This document shows positions 37,199 through 46,541 of a DNA stretch of 64,000 nucleotides, piece after piece. The stretch lies in the NCBI RefSeq assembly GCF_900119365.1, contig NZ_FPJO01000003.1, forward strand, positions 124,001 through 188,000, given 5' to 3'. Below the pieces are notes generated by a model. The model was not told the origin of the DNA and did no database searches. It was given only the letters and a program-made list of their open reading frames with translations. The translations under genes and the position numbers were made by a program. This DNA is from Streptomyces atratus. GTDB lineage: Bacteria > Actinomycetota > Actinomycetes > Streptomycetales > Streptomycetaceae. Within the stretch, counting starts at the first letter, position 1, and each line of letters starts with the position of its first letter.

Positions 37199-38470
37199 GT
37201 GAGCCGACACGTAGTCATAACTGGCCTGAGCGTCCTCGCACCCGGTTCGACGGATACCGAGGGCTTCTGGAAGATGATCACAGCGGGACGCAGCGCGATC
37301 CGCAGGATCACGGCATTCGACCCCACGCCCTTCCGTTCCCAGGTGGCGGGAGAGGTCGATCTCGATCCGCTGGCCTGCGGGTTCACCCGCCGCGAGGTCC
37401 GGCGTCTGGACCGGGCCGGCCTGCTGGCCGTGGCCTGCGCCAGACGGGCGGTGGCGGAAGCCGGGATCACCTCCGGCACGGGTATCGACCCCGGCCGTAT
37501 CGGTGTGAGCGTGGGCAACGCGGTGGGATCCGCCACGAGCATCGAGAACGAGTACGTCGTGCTGTCCGACGAGGGACGCCAGTGGCTGGTCGACCAGAAC
37601 TACCAGTCCCCCCACCTCTTCGACTACTTCGTACCTGGTTCCCTCGCCCGCGAGACCGCCTGGGCGGCCGGTGCCGAAGGACCGGTGTCGGTCATCTCGG
37701 CCGGCTGTACTTCAGGCATCGACGCCCTGGGCCATGCCTGCCAGCTCATCCAGGAGGGCAGCGCCGACGTGATGGTCGCCGGCGCCACCGATGCTCCCAT
37801 CACCCCGATCGCCGTGGCCTGCTTCGACGCGATCAAGGCCACCACCCGCCGTAACGACGATCCGGAACACGCCCCGCGCCCCTTCGACCGCACCCGGGAC
37901 GGATTCGCCATCGCCGAGGGCGCGGCCATGCTGGTCCTGGAGGACAGCGAACACGCCTGGCGACGCGGAGCCGACATCTACGGCACCATCACCGGATACG
38001 CCGCGCATTCGAACGCGTACCATATGACGGGCCTGTCCCGGGACGGCAATGAGATGGCCCGCGCCATCACGACCGCCCTGGACGAGGCCCGCACCGACCC
38101 CACGGCCGTCGGGTACATCAATGCCCACGGCTCGGGCACCAAGCAGAACGACCTTCATGAAACCGAGGCGTTCAAGAAGGCCCTGGGCGAGCACGCCTAC
38201 AACGTCCCGGTCAGCTCCATCAAGTCGATGATCGGGCACTCTCTCGGCGCGATCGGGGCGATCGAGGTCGCCACCTGCGCGCTGGCCATCCGCAACGGAG
38301 TGGTGCCCCCCACCGCGAACCTCCATGAGCCCGACCCGGACTGCGACCTGGACTATGTCCCCCTTGAGGCACGTGACGTGGACCTTGACGTCGTCCTCAC
38401 CGTGGGCAGCGGGTTCGGCGGGTTCCAGAGCGCCATGGTCCTGGAGAAGTGGCGAGGAGGCCGCGCATGA
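37199..38470 (+). CDS. encA: Ketosynthase alpha of the enterocin minimal PKS
   Basis: 423 residues. The active-site Cys170 lies in VISAGCTSGIDALGHA; the two catalytic His residues are in NAHGSGTKQND (about 311) and IGHSLGAIGA (about 346). It condenses malonyl units onto the benzoyl starter on EncC, in a heterodimer with EncB. Start is a GTG at 37199; its stop overlaps encB by four bases, which keeps the two subunits equimolar. First gene of encABCLMN. Confidence 0.95.
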   Translation: MSRHVVITGLSVLAPGSTDTEGFWKMITAGRSAIRRITAFDPTPFRSQVAGEVDLDPLACGFTRREVRRLDRAGLLAVACARRAVAEAGITSGTGIDPGRIGVSVGNAVGSATSIENEYVVLSDEGRQWLVDQNYQSPHLFDYFVPGSLARETAWAAGAEGPVSVISAGCTSGIDALGHACQLIQEGSADVMVAGATDAPITPIAVACFDAIKATTRRNDDPEHAPRPFDRTRDGFAIAEGAAMLVLEDSEHAWRRGADIYGTITGYAAHSNAYHMTGLSRDGNEMARAITTALDEARTDPTAVGYINAHGSGTKQNDLHETEAFKKALGEHAYNVPVSSIKSMIGHSLGAIGAIEVATCALAIRNGVVPPTANLHEPDPDCDLDYVPLEARDVDLDVVLTVGSGFGGFQSAMVLEKWRGGRA

Positions 38471-39690
38471 GCACCGACGTCGTGATCACCGGGATGGGTG
38501 TGACCGCGCCCACCGGCCTGAGCGTCAAGGAGTACTGGAACGCCACCCTGGCCGGCACCCAGGGCATCGCCCCGCTGCAGGAGTTCGACCCCTCGCCGTA
38601 CACCGCGCGCCTCGCCGGGCAGATCACCGGCTTCGAGGCCAAGGAGCACCTGCCCGGGCGGCTGCTGCCGCAGACCGACCGCGTGACCCGGCTCGCCCTG
38701 GTCGCCGCCGACCGTGCACTGGAGGATGCCCAGGTCGACATCGCCGAACTCGGCACCTACGAGTGCGGTGTCGTCACCTCGAACGCGACCGGCGGCTTCG
38801 AGTTCTCCCACCGCGAGATGCAGCGGCTGTGGACGCAAGGTCCCGACCGCGTCAGCGTCTACCAGTGCTTCGCATGGTTCTACGCCGTCAACACCGGCCA
38901 GATCTCCATCCGGCACAAGATGCGCGGCCCGGGCGGCGTGGTCGTCGCCGAACAGGCAGGCGGCCTCGATGCCATCGGGCACGCCCGCCGCACGATCACC
39001 CGCGGCCGCAGCCGCCTGATGGTCACCGGCGGTGTCGAGTCCTCCTTCGACCCATGGGGCTGGGTGTCACACCTGGCCTCCGGCACCGTCAGCACGGCCA
39101 CCGACCCCGCCACCGCCTACCTGCCGTTCGACCAGCAGGCATGCGGCTATGTGCCGGGAGAAGGCGGCGCCCTCTTCGTCATGGAGGACGCCGAATCGGC
39201 GCGAGGACGCACCGACCGACGTCCCTACGGAAAGATCACCGGCTACGCGGCAACGTTCGACCCCGCCCCCGAAACGCAACGGCCTTCCGGTCTGCGGCGC
39301 GCCCTTGACCTGGCCCTGGCGGATGCGGGGCTGCAGCCCGACGCCATCGACCTCGTCGTCGCCGACGCGGCAGGCGTCGCCGACCTCGATGCCCAGGAAG
39401 CCGATGCCCTGCGCTCCGTCTTCGGCCCGTACGGCGTCCCCGTCTGCGCGCCCAAGACCATGGTCGGCCGACTGATGGCCGGCGGAGGACCACTTGACGT
39501 GGTGTGCGCCCTGCTCGCGCTGCGCGACAACGTCATCCCACCGGCCGTCAACGTCACCGACGTCGTCGACGACTACCAGATCGACCTCGTCCGCGACAAC
39601 CCACGCACGTGCCCCCTGTCGAGGGCCCTCGTCCTCGCGCGCGGCGCCGGCGGCTTCAACTCGGCCGTCATCGTCGAGCACACCCCCTGA
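38467..39690 (+). CDS. encB: Chain-length factor (ketosynthase beta)
   Basis: 407 residues, clearly paralogous to the alpha subunit. The active-site Cys is replaced by Gln163 in VVAEQAGGLDAIGHA, the defining feature of a chain-length factor. It sets the seven malonyl extensions of the enterocin octaketide. ATGA overlap with encA. Confidence 0.95.
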   Translation: MSTDVVITGMGVTAPTGLSVKEYWNATLAGTQGIAPLQEFDPSPYTARLAGQITGFEAKEHLPGRLLPQTDRVTRLALVAADRALEDAQVDIAELGTYECGVVTSNATGGFEFSHREMQRLWTQGPDRVSVYQCFAWFYAVNTGQISIRHKMRGPGGVVVAEQAGGLDAIGHARRTITRGRSRLMVTGGVESSFDPWGWVSHLASGTVSTATDPATAYLPFDQQACGYVPGEGGALFVMEDAESARGRTDRRPYGKITGYAATFDPAPETQRPSGLRRALDLALADAGLQPDAIDLVVADAAGVADLDAQEADALRSVFGPYGVPVCAPKTMVGRLMAGGGPLDVVCALLALRDNVIPPAVNVTDVVDDYQIDLVRDNPRTCPLSRALVLARGAGGFNSAVIVEHTP

Positions 39691-39737
39691 AACCACCACT
39701 CCCCGTGTTCCCACCCATTGAGAAGGGACCGTTCCGC

Positions 39738-39986
39738 ATGCTCAACATCGACCAGCTCCTGCAGATCCTCAGCGAGTGCTCCGGCGACGAGCAGGCCCTC
39801 GCCCAGGGCGACGACATCCTCGACCGCGAGTTCGAGCTCCTCGGCTACGACTCCCTGGTCCTGCTGGAGACCTCCGCCCAGCTCAAGCACCGCTACAACA
39901 TCGACATCCCGGAGGACGTCATCCGGGACCTGAAGACACCACGCGCCGTCCTCGAGTACGTCAACGTCCCCGCCAGCAGGAACTGA
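39738..39986 (+). CDS. encC: Acyl carrier protein
   Basis: 82 residues. Ser39 in LLGYDSLVLLE carries the phosphopantetheine arm. The short four-helix pattern and the GYDSL motif are typical of type II polyketide ACPs. Start ATG 39738 with GAGAAGGGA upstream. It carries benzoyl and malonyl groups for EncA/EncB. Confidence 0.95.
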   Translation: MLNIDQLLQILSECSGDEQALAQGDDILDREFELLGYDSLVLLETSAQLKHRYNIDIPEDVIRDLKTPRAVLEYVNVPASRN

Positions 39987-40041
39987 GGCACCCGTCCGCC
40001 CTCCTCCCGCCCCCTTTTTTTTGCACCGCAGGAGCCAGCTG

Positions 40042-41064
40042 ATGGATGCCCCCACCCCATGCCCCTGTCCGCCGCGCCCCAGAGTCGTTCTCACCTTCCC
40101 CGGCCAAGGGGCACAGCACTCCCGCATGGCCGCCGGCCTCTACGGCGTCTCCAAGTCCTTCACCTCCACGATGGACCACGCCTTCGACGCCTTCGGACCG
40201 GCCGGACGCACCCTGCGCGAAGGATGGCTCGCGGCCACGCCGCCCACGGCCTTCGACGACATCTCCTACGCCCAGCCCCTGCTGTACGCGGTCAACTGCG
40301 CGATGGGCACCATGCTCATCGAGTCCGGTCTGCGCCCCGATGTCCTACTGGGCCACAGCGTGGGGGAACTGGCCGCCGCCACCCTGGCCGGCGTGTTCTC
40401 CTTCGACTGCGGCCTGCGCTACCTATCCGAATACATCGGCGTCTACCAGCACGCCCCGCGCGGCGGCATGCTGGCCGTGGCCGCCAGCCCCAGGGAGGTC
40501 GAAGCCCACCTGGTGCCAGGCGTGGTCATCGGCGCCGTCAACGCACCGCGCCAGGTACTGCTCTCCGCCCCAAAAGAGGCCCTGGCCGACGTGGAAGCCG
40601 CCCTCCGCGGTGCCGGGATCACCTGTTCCCGCGCCCGCGCCCTGCAGCCCTTCCACCACCCGGTGATGCGCGACGTCGTCACAGCCCACGCGGGCTCCCT
40701 CACCCGTCCGCCCCTCCACCCGCCGCACACCACCCTCTACTCCGCCTACACCGGGCAGGAACTTGCCGACGAGCTCGCCACCGACTGGCAGTTCTGGACC
40801 GGTCAGCCCGCCGAGCCGGTCCTGTTCGGCCCCACCCTCGAGCATCTGCTGAGCAGTGGCCCTCACCTCCTGATCGAAGCAGGCCCCGGACAGAGCCTGA
40901 CCGCCCTGGCACGGCGCACGCCCGCGGTCGCCCGCGGCGAGGCGACAGCCCTCGCCCTGCTGCCGGCCCGCGCGGGCGAGCCGGACGCCGATATCGAAGC
41001 CGTACGGGCCGCCCTGACACAGCTCGCCCTCTACGGATGCGACCCGCTGACGCCGGACTTCTGA
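40042..41064 (+). CDS. encL: Acyltransferase-like editing thioesterase
   Basis: 340 residues of the malonyl-CoA:ACP transacylase fold. TFPGQGAQ opens the domain, the nucleophile Ser106 is in GHSVGE, and the catalytic His is in LQPFHHPVM (about 217). The Arg that usually anchors the malonyl carboxylate is not evident in the expected place. Published work on EncL describes it as a type II thioesterase that removes wrongly loaded acetyl groups from the ACP, so benzoyl starters win. Start ATG 40042, seven bases after AGGAG. Confidence 0.88.
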   Translation: MDAPTPCPCPPRPRVVLTFPGQGAQHSRMAAGLYGVSKSFTSTMDHAFDAFGPAGRTLREGWLAATPPTAFDDISYAQPLLYAVNCAMGTMLIESGLRPDVLLGHSVGELAAATLAGVFSFDCGLRYLSEYIGVYQHAPRGGMLAVAASPREVEAHLVPGVVIGAVNAPRQVLLSAPKEALADVEAALRGAGITCSRARALQPFHHPVMRDVVTAHAGSLTRPPLHPPHTTLYSAYTGQELADELATDWQFWTGQPAEPVLFGPTLEHLLSSGPHLLIEAGPGQSLTALARRTPAVARGEATALALLPARAGEPDADIEAVRAALTQLALYGCDPLTPDF

Positions 41065-41123
41065 CGCGCCCCAGCCGCCACCCCCGTCAAGCGCCCGCCG
41101 TGGCGCCGCAGAAAGGGACAAGC

Positions 41124-42518
41124 ATGCAGTTCCCACAGCTCGACCCTGCCACCCTGGCCGCGTTCAGCGCGGCGTTCAGGGGGGAGTTGATCTGGCCGAG
41201 CGACGCCGACTACGACGAGGCGCGCCGCATCTGGAACGGCACGATCGACCGGCGCCCCGCGCTGATCGCCCGCTGCACCAGCACCCCGGATGTGGTCGCC
41301 GCGGTGAGCTTCGCCCGCAAGAGCGGCCTGCTGGTCGCGGTCCGCGGCGGAGGACACAGCATGGCCGGGCACTCGGTATGCGACGGCGGGATCGTCATCG
41401 ACCTCTCCTTGATGAACAGCGTCAAGGTCAGCCGCCGCCTGCGGCGCGCGCGAGCCCAGGGCGGCTGCCTGCTGGGGGCGTTCGACACCGCCACCCAGGC
41501 CCACATGCTCGCCACCCCCGCCGGCGTGGTCTCCCACACCGGATTGGGGGGACTCGTCCTCGGCGGCGGGTTCGGATGGCTGAGCCGCAAGTACGGCCTG
41601 TCCATCGACAACCTCACCTCCGTGGAGATCGTCACCGCGGACGGCGCAGTCCTCACCGCGAGCGATACCGAGAACCCCGACCTGTTCTGGGCCGTCCGGG
41701 GCGGCGGCGGCAACTTCGGCGTAGTGACCGCATTCGAGTTCGGCCTCCACCGGGTCGGACCCGTCCGCTTCGCCAGCACCTACTACTCGCTGGACGAGGG
41801 GCCCCAGGTCATCCGGGCCTGGCGCGACCACATGGCCGCCGCCCCCGACGAACTGACCTGGGCCCTGTACCTGCGCCTGGCACCACCGTTGCCCGAACTG
41901 CCTGCCGACATGCACGGCAAGCCGGTGATCTGCGCCATGAGCTGCTGGATCGGGGATCCGCACGAGGGTGAGCGGCAGCTCGAGTCCATCCTCCACGTCG
42001 GCAAGCCCCACGGCCTGACCAAGGCGACCTTGCCCTACCGGGCCCTGCAGGCATACTCCTTCCCCGGCGCCGTCGTCCCCGACCGCATCTACACCAAGAG
42101 CGGCTACCTGAACGAACTGAGCGACGACGCCATCGACACGGTCCTGGAACACGCCGCCGACATCGCCTCCCCGTTCACCCAGCTCGAACTGCTCTACCTG
42201 GGCGGGGCCGTGGCGCGCGTCCCCGACGACGCCACCGCCTACCCCAACCGCCAGTCGCCGTTCGTGACCAACCTGGCCGCCGCCTGGACGGACCCCACCG
42301 AGGACGCCCGCCACACCGCCTGGGCTCGCGAGGGCTACCAGGCCCTGGCCAGCCACCTTTCCGGCGGCTACGTCAACTTCCTGAACCCGGGCGAGGCGGA
42401 CCGCACGCGGGACTCCTACGGGGCCGCCAAGTTCGAACGGCTGCAGACCGTCAAGACCAAGTACGACCCGACCAACCTGTTCCGCCTCAACCAGAACATC
42501 CCCCCGAGCAACCCCTGA
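41124..42518 (+). CDS. encM: Flavoenzyme catalysing the oxidative Favorskii-type rearrangement
   Basis: 464 residues, berberine-bridge-type FAD oxidoreductase. The FAD-linking His78 sits in VRGGGHSMAGHS, and no partner Cys for bicovalent attachment is present. Tyr249 (WALYL) and Glu355 (TQLEL), remembered as active-site residues of Streptomyces maritimus EncM, fall at exactly the same numbers. EncM uses a flavin-N5-oxide to oxidise the linear poly-beta-ketone and drive its contraction and cyclisation without a separate cyclase. No signal peptide. Start ATG 41124 behind AAAGGGA. Confidence 0.95.
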   Translation: MQFPQLDPATLAAFSAAFRGELIWPSDADYDEARRIWNGTIDRRPALIARCTSTPDVVAAVSFARKSGLLVAVRGGGHSMAGHSVCDGGIVIDLSLMNSVKVSRRLRRARAQGGCLLGAFDTATQAHMLATPAGVVSHTGLGGLVLGGGFGWLSRKYGLSIDNLTSVEIVTADGAVLTASDTENPDLFWAVRGGGGNFGVVTAFEFGLHRVGPVRFASTYYSLDEGPQVIRAWRDHMAAAPDELTWALYLRLAPPLPELPADMHGKPVICAMSCWIGDPHEGERQLESILHVGKPHGLTKATLPYRALQAYSFPGAVVPDRIYTKSGYLNELSDDAIDTVLEHAADIASPFTQLELLYLGGAVARVPDDATAYPNRQSPFVTNLAAAWTDPTEDARHTAWAREGYQALASHLSGGYVNFLNPGEADRTRDSYGAAKFERLQTVKTKYDPTNLFRLNQNIPPSNP

Positions 42519-42628
42519 CCCCACCACGCCCCCACCCAGCCCTGCCCCGGCTCCCGGCCAACGCCGCGACCGGGGCAGGGCCACACCCGGGGCCGATCAG
42601 CTCCACACCCCCTCGAACAGGAGCCGAC

Positions 42629-44197
42629 ATGACCACCGACCGCTTCAACCTCTCCACCCTCATCGACCACCACCTCGACACCGGCCTGAGCAACAAGGCT
42701 GCCCTCTACGGCCCCCACGGCCCCGTCAGCTACGGGGAGCTGTACCGGAGCATGTGCGCAATGGGCCGAGCCCTGCGCGCGCTCGGCATCCAGCCTGAAC
42801 AGCGCGTCCTGCTCGTCCTGGACGACACCCCGGCATTCTTCACCGCCTTCCTCGGCGCCAGCCGCATCGGCGCCATCCCGGTCCCGATCAACTATCAAAC
42901 CAGCCCAGAACAGCTCCGTTTCTACGCTCAGGACAGTTACGCCCGGGCTGCTGTGATCGAAACGGACCGGTACGAGGAGCTCGCGCCCACTCTGCAGGAG
43001 GCCGGCGTGATGGTGATCAGCACCGAGCCCGCCGGGCCGGACGAAGGCACGCTCCACATGCGCGACCTGATCCGCGCACACGAAGGCGACCTGGGCGCGG
43101 CACCCACGCACACCGAGGATCCCGCGTTCTGGCTGTACAGCTCCGGGTCCACCGGACGGCCCAAAGGAGTGGTCCACCTGCAGCGGGACATCGCACCCGC
43201 CTGTCGGCACTACGCGGGCGATGTCCTGGGTGTCACGCAGGACGACGTGCACTTGTCCACCACCAAGCTCTTCCACGCCTACGGCCTGGGCAACAGCCTG
43301 TTGTTTCCGCTGTGGTTCGGCGGGACCTCGGTCCTGCTGCCCGGGTTTCCCGCACCGCACCTCGTGCTGGAGACCATCGAACGGGCGCGTCCCACGCTGC
43401 TGTTCTCCGTCCCGGCCCTGTACAACGCCATGCCCCGCTCGCCTGGCGCCGGCTCTCGGGACATGTCGTCCATCCGGCTGTGCATCTCGGCCGCCGAGAA
43501 CCTGCCCGCTCACGTCTGGGAACGATGGCACGAGGTGTACGGGCTGACGATCCTGGACGGCGTGGGGTCCACCGAAATGCTGCACATCTACTGCAGCAAC
43601 ACCGAACGGTCCCTGCGCCCCGGCTCCTCCGGGCAGGCCGTGCCCGGCTACCAGATCAAGCTCGTCGACCCCGACGGCGGCGATATGGAAGGCGCAGGCA
43701 GCGGAGAGATGCTCGTGCGGGGCGGCAGCACGCTGGCCCAGTACTGGCATCGCGCCGACCAGACCCGCTCGGTGCTGCAGGGAAGCTGGTACCGCACCGG
43801 CGACCGATATCGCCGCGACGAGGACGGCTTCTACTGGTACGAGGGACGTGCCGACGACATGATGAAGGTCTCCGGGCTATGGGTTGCTCCTGCCGCGATC
43901 GAGACCGCCCTTCAGCAGCACCCGGATGTAGCCCAGGCAGCGGTCGTCGGCGTGGACACCGACCGCCTCACCCGGATCAAGGCGTTCATCGTGCTGCGCG
44001 ACGGCTGCCAGGGCAACGACACATTGGCCCGGCATCTGCGGCAGTGGTGCAAGGACCGTCTGTCCAGTCATCAGTTCCCACACCTGGTCGAGTTCGCCGC
44101 GGACCTGCCCAAGACGTCTACGGGCAAGGTCCAGCGGTTCGCCCTGCGCGCACAGGAGACAGTAGAAGCGAATGCTCCGGCCGCCCACGCCGTGTGA
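42629..44197 (+). CDS. encN: Benzoate:ACP (CoA) ligase
   Basis: 522 residues, benzoate-CoA-ligase-like adenylating enzyme. P-loop YSSGSTGRPKGVVHLQ (about 170), GVGSTEMLHIY (about 311) as in benzoate ligases, YRTGDRYRRDEDGF, and STGKVQRFALR with the catalytic Lys at the C-terminus. EncN loads free benzoate onto EncC, the salvage route to the starter unit that bypasses EncP/H/I/J. Start ATG 42629 behind AGGAG; last gene of the encA operon. Confidence 0.92.
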   Translation: MTTDRFNLSTLIDHHLDTGLSNKAALYGPHGPVSYGELYRSMCAMGRALRALGIQPEQRVLLVLDDTPAFFTAFLGASRIGAIPVPINYQTSPEQLRFYAQDSYARAAVIETDRYEELAPTLQEAGVMVISTEPAGPDEGTLHMRDLIRAHEGDLGAAPTHTEDPAFWLYSSGSTGRPKGVVHLQRDIAPACRHYAGDVLGVTQDDVHLSTTKLFHAYGLGNSLLFPLWFGGTSVLLPGFPAPHLVLETIERARPTLLFSVPALYNAMPRSPGAGSRDMSSIRLCISAAENLPAHVWERWHEVYGLTILDGVGSTEMLHIYCSNTERSLRPGSSGQAVPGYQIKLVDPDGGDMEGAGSGEMLVRGGSTLAQYWHRADQTRSVLQGSWYRTGDRYRRDEDGFYWYEGRADDMMKVSGLWVAPAAIETALQQHPDVAQAAVVGVDTDRLTRIKAFIVLRDGCQGNDTLARHLRQWCKDRLSSHQFPHLVEFAADLPKTSTGKVQRFALRAQETVEANAPAAHAV

Positions 44198-44228
44198 CCA
44201 GCGCGGGGTGGCCGGAGCCGATGACGTT

Positions 44229-44254
44229 CCGGCAGGGGCTCAGGCGCCTGCCGG
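44229..44254. terminator. Hairpin between encN and encO
   Basis: CCGGCAGG / CCTGCCGG 8-bp stem with a ten-base loop, overlapping the last codons of encO, between converging transcripts. Modest length, so only a probable terminator. Confidence 0.5.
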
Positions 44255-44632
44255 GGCGGCGTTCGGGCTCAGGTGCAGGCCGGCGAGCTGCAACCGCCCG
44301 TCCTGGCGGACGACGACAAGGGTGAAGCGGAACGCACCGCTGGCGTCGGCATCACCGTTCACGCTCCGCTGGGTCTGGGCCGCCACCACGACGGCCGTCT
44401 CCCCGTAGCAGCGGATGCGCAGGTCGCTCACCGCGAACGACAGGTTGCGCACGGTACCCGTGCTGTAGCGGGCCAGCCACTCCTCGCGGCTGCGCACGAA
44501 GCCCCGGGGCCCGACGCCGACGAAGTCCTTCGCAAGCAGATCGTCCAGCGCCCTGTGGTCTCCCCGCTCTTCGGCCGTACTCCATTCCTGGACGAAGTCC
44601 GCAACCGCCTGTTCGGCCAGCGTGGTAGTCAT
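44240..44632 (-). CDS. encO: SnoaL/NTF2-like protein
   Basis: 130 residues, NTF2-like fold: an N-terminal helix (EQAVADFVQEWSTAEERGD), LDDLLAKDFVGVGPRGFVRSREEW and a run of strands ending FTLVVVRQDGRLQLAGLHLSP. This is the pattern of the DUF4440/SnoaL-like group. It follows encP by 26 bases on the same strand. Its role in the enterocin pathway is not established; the symbol comes from its position between encN and encP. Confidence 0.8.
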   Translation of the reverse strand: MTTTLAEQAVADFVQEWSTAEERGDHRALDDLLAKDFVGVGPRGFVRSREEWLARYSTGTVRNLSFAVSDLRIRCYGETAVVVAAQTQRSVNGDADASGAFRFTLVVVRQDGRLQLAGLHLSPNAAPAGA

Positions 44633-44658
44633 GTCGTGTCTCCCTTCCGGCTACGGCT

Positions 44659-46230
44659 TCAGCAGGCCGCCACGGCAGTGTCGACGGACTCGCCCGCGAT
44701 CAGGTCGGCCGCCAGCTTCTCGACGTAGTCGGTGATGGTCTCGTCCCGGTCGAGGAACGGCACGATCTTGCGGGTGCGCTCGTACAGCGGGCGGGTGAAG
44801 GAGGACAGTTTGTCAGCGCCGCGGATGTCGACGGCCTGGCAGGCGCACAGCAGCTCGAAGGCCACCACGTAGGAGGCGTTGGTGAGCACCTCCCGGGCGC
44901 GGCGGGCGGCGACGAATCCGAAGGACACGATGTCCTGGAAGTCCGCTGTGCTCGTAAGGGACTGCACCGACATCGGGATGGTCAGGGTGCGGGTCTCTGC
45001 GGTGATCGACGCGGTCATGAACTGGCCGCCCATCAGGCCCAGGCGCAGTCCCGGGTCTTCCCGGCACAGGAAGGCGGGCAGCCCGTTGCTGTTGCTCTTG
45101 TCCAGGAAGCGGTCCACTCGCCGGTTGGCGAGATTGGTCACCGTGGCCAGGGCCATGTTCAGGTGGTCCATGGCCATGGCCACGTACTGGCCGTGGAAGT
45201 GCCCGTTGTGGAACACCTCCGCCTCCTCCGGCAGGACGATCGGGTTGTCGTTGGAGGAGTTCAGCTCGTCCTGCACGGTCGCCCCGATCCGCTCCAGCAC
45301 GTCGAGCACGGGCCCCAGGATCTGCGGCGTGCACCTGATGGAGTAGGCATCTTCGATCGCCAGCGAACCGGCCTTGGCGACCGTACCCATCTCTGCGGCC
45401 AGGGTCTGCTCGGTGTCGAGTTCGTTGACCGCCAGGTGCGAGTCGGCCAGCCCCTCCCACAGACGCGACGCCACCTGACGCTGCCCGCGGTGCGGCTTGA
45501 CCCCGTGCACACGAGGGTCGAAAGGTTTCGTCATGCCTGCCAGGCCCTCGACCGACAACGCAGAGACCTGCAGGTAGCGGTCCACGAGCCGACGGGCGGC
45601 CTGGAAAACCACGGTGCCCAGGCCGACCATGCCCGACGTGCCGTTGATCAGGGCCAGGCCGTCCTTGTAGCTCAGCTCCATCGGCTCGATGCCGGCCTCG
45701 GACAGGGCCTGCCGACCGGGCATGATCTGTCCGTTGTAGCGGGCCTTCCACTGCCCCGCGCACACCAGGGCGATCGCGGCCAGCGGGCCGAGGTCACCGC
45801 TGGTGCCCAGGGAGCCCTTCTCCGGGACGCATGGCACGATCCCGGAGTTGAGCACGGTCACCAGCTTGTCCAGATTCGCTGGGGTGATCGCGGAGTTCCC
45901 GCGCGCCAGCGACACGATGCGGGACAGCATGATGGTCCGGACGGTCGTGTCGTCCAGATATGTCCCCACGTTGGTGGCGACTGCGTTGATCAGGTTCTCC
46001 TGGAGCTGCCGGGCCTGGGACACCGGGACGAGGTGGTCGACGAAGCCCCCCATGCTGGTGTTGACCCCGTAGATGACACGTTCGTCCTGCACGAACTTCT
46101 CCAGCACGTCGCGCGAGGCGCGGACTCGGGAGCGGACGGGTGCGGACAGCTCCACGGGCGTGCGCTGTCGCGCCGCGTCCTCAAGTTGGTCGAGCGTGAC
46201 GTTCATGTCGAGCTCTATGACGAAGGTCAT
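44659..46230 (-). CDS. encP: Phenylalanine ammonia-lyase (MIO enzyme)
   Basis: 523 residues of the aromatic ammonia-lyase family. The self-forming 4-methylideneimidazole-5-one cofactor comes from Thr143-Ser144-Gly145 in GSLGTSGDLGPLA, rather than the Ala-Ser-Gly of most histidine and plant phenylalanine lyases; Tyr54 in YGVNTSMGG is the catalytic base. SSNDNPIV and the long helical C-terminal part are typical. EncP removes ammonia from L-phenylalanine to give trans-cinnamate, committing phenylalanine to enterocin. First gene of encP-encO, behind a 311-base leader holding a CAAGCAAGGC box. Confidence 0.94.
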   Translation of the reverse strand: MTFVIELDMNVTLDQLEDAARQRTPVELSAPVRSRVRASRDVLEKFVQDERVIYGVNTSMGGFVDHLVPVSQARQLQENLINAVATNVGTYLDDTTVRTIMLSRIVSLARGNSAITPANLDKLVTVLNSGIVPCVPEKGSLGTSGDLGPLAAIALVCAGQWKARYNGQIMPGRQALSEAGIEPMELSYKDGLALINGTSGMVGLGTVVFQAARRLVDRYLQVSALSVEGLAGMTKPFDPRVHGVKPHRGQRQVASRLWEGLADSHLAVNELDTEQTLAAEMGTVAKAGSLAIEDAYSIRCTPQILGPVLDVLERIGATVQDELNSSNDNPIVLPEEAEVFHNGHFHGQYVAMAMDHLNMALATVTNLANRRVDRFLDKSNSNGLPAFLCREDPGLRLGLMGGQFMTASITAETRTLTIPMSVQSLTSTADFQDIVSFGFVAARRAREVLTNASYVVAFELLCACQAVDIRGADKLSSFTRPLYERTRKIVPFLDRDETITDYVEKLAADLIAGESVDTAVAAC

Positions 46231-46541
46231 GAAGTTCCCTTTGCGGCCGGAGGATCGGTGGCGTCGACGGGCTGCACAGACCGCCTGCCCATGCCAGCGG
46301 ACAGGCGCGGCACGCCGACGGCATCCGGTTCGCGACCGGGCAGGCCGACTGAGTGCCGCACCGGATTCACTGAACCGCCCGTCGCTCCACGCCCAAGCAA
46401 GGCAGCCTCACGGCCCGCCCAAGGTCACCCCTGAACCCCTCGGTGCTCCACGCGAAGCGGCCGCAGCCGAGGGACGGTTCCTCCATGACCGGTGGGGCAG
46501 GTGGGGGTGTGATGCCGAAGGGGCGACCGTTTCCCCCCGGC
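46231..46541. other. encP leader region
   Basis: No gene here. It contains the CAAGCAAGGC box pair (46394-46425), about 165-195 bases ahead of encP. The rest is unstructured apart from small GC-rich dyads. Confidence 0.5.
46394..46425 (+). promoter_or_regulatory. CAAGCAAGGC box and CCAAGGT half-box before encP
   Basis: CAAGCAAGGCAGCCTCACGG (46394-46413) repeats the encG/encH element with one mismatch. A related CCAAGGT follows 22 bases after GCAAGGC (46397 to 46419), exactly two helical turns, the spacing of SARP half-sites. Confidence 0.65.
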
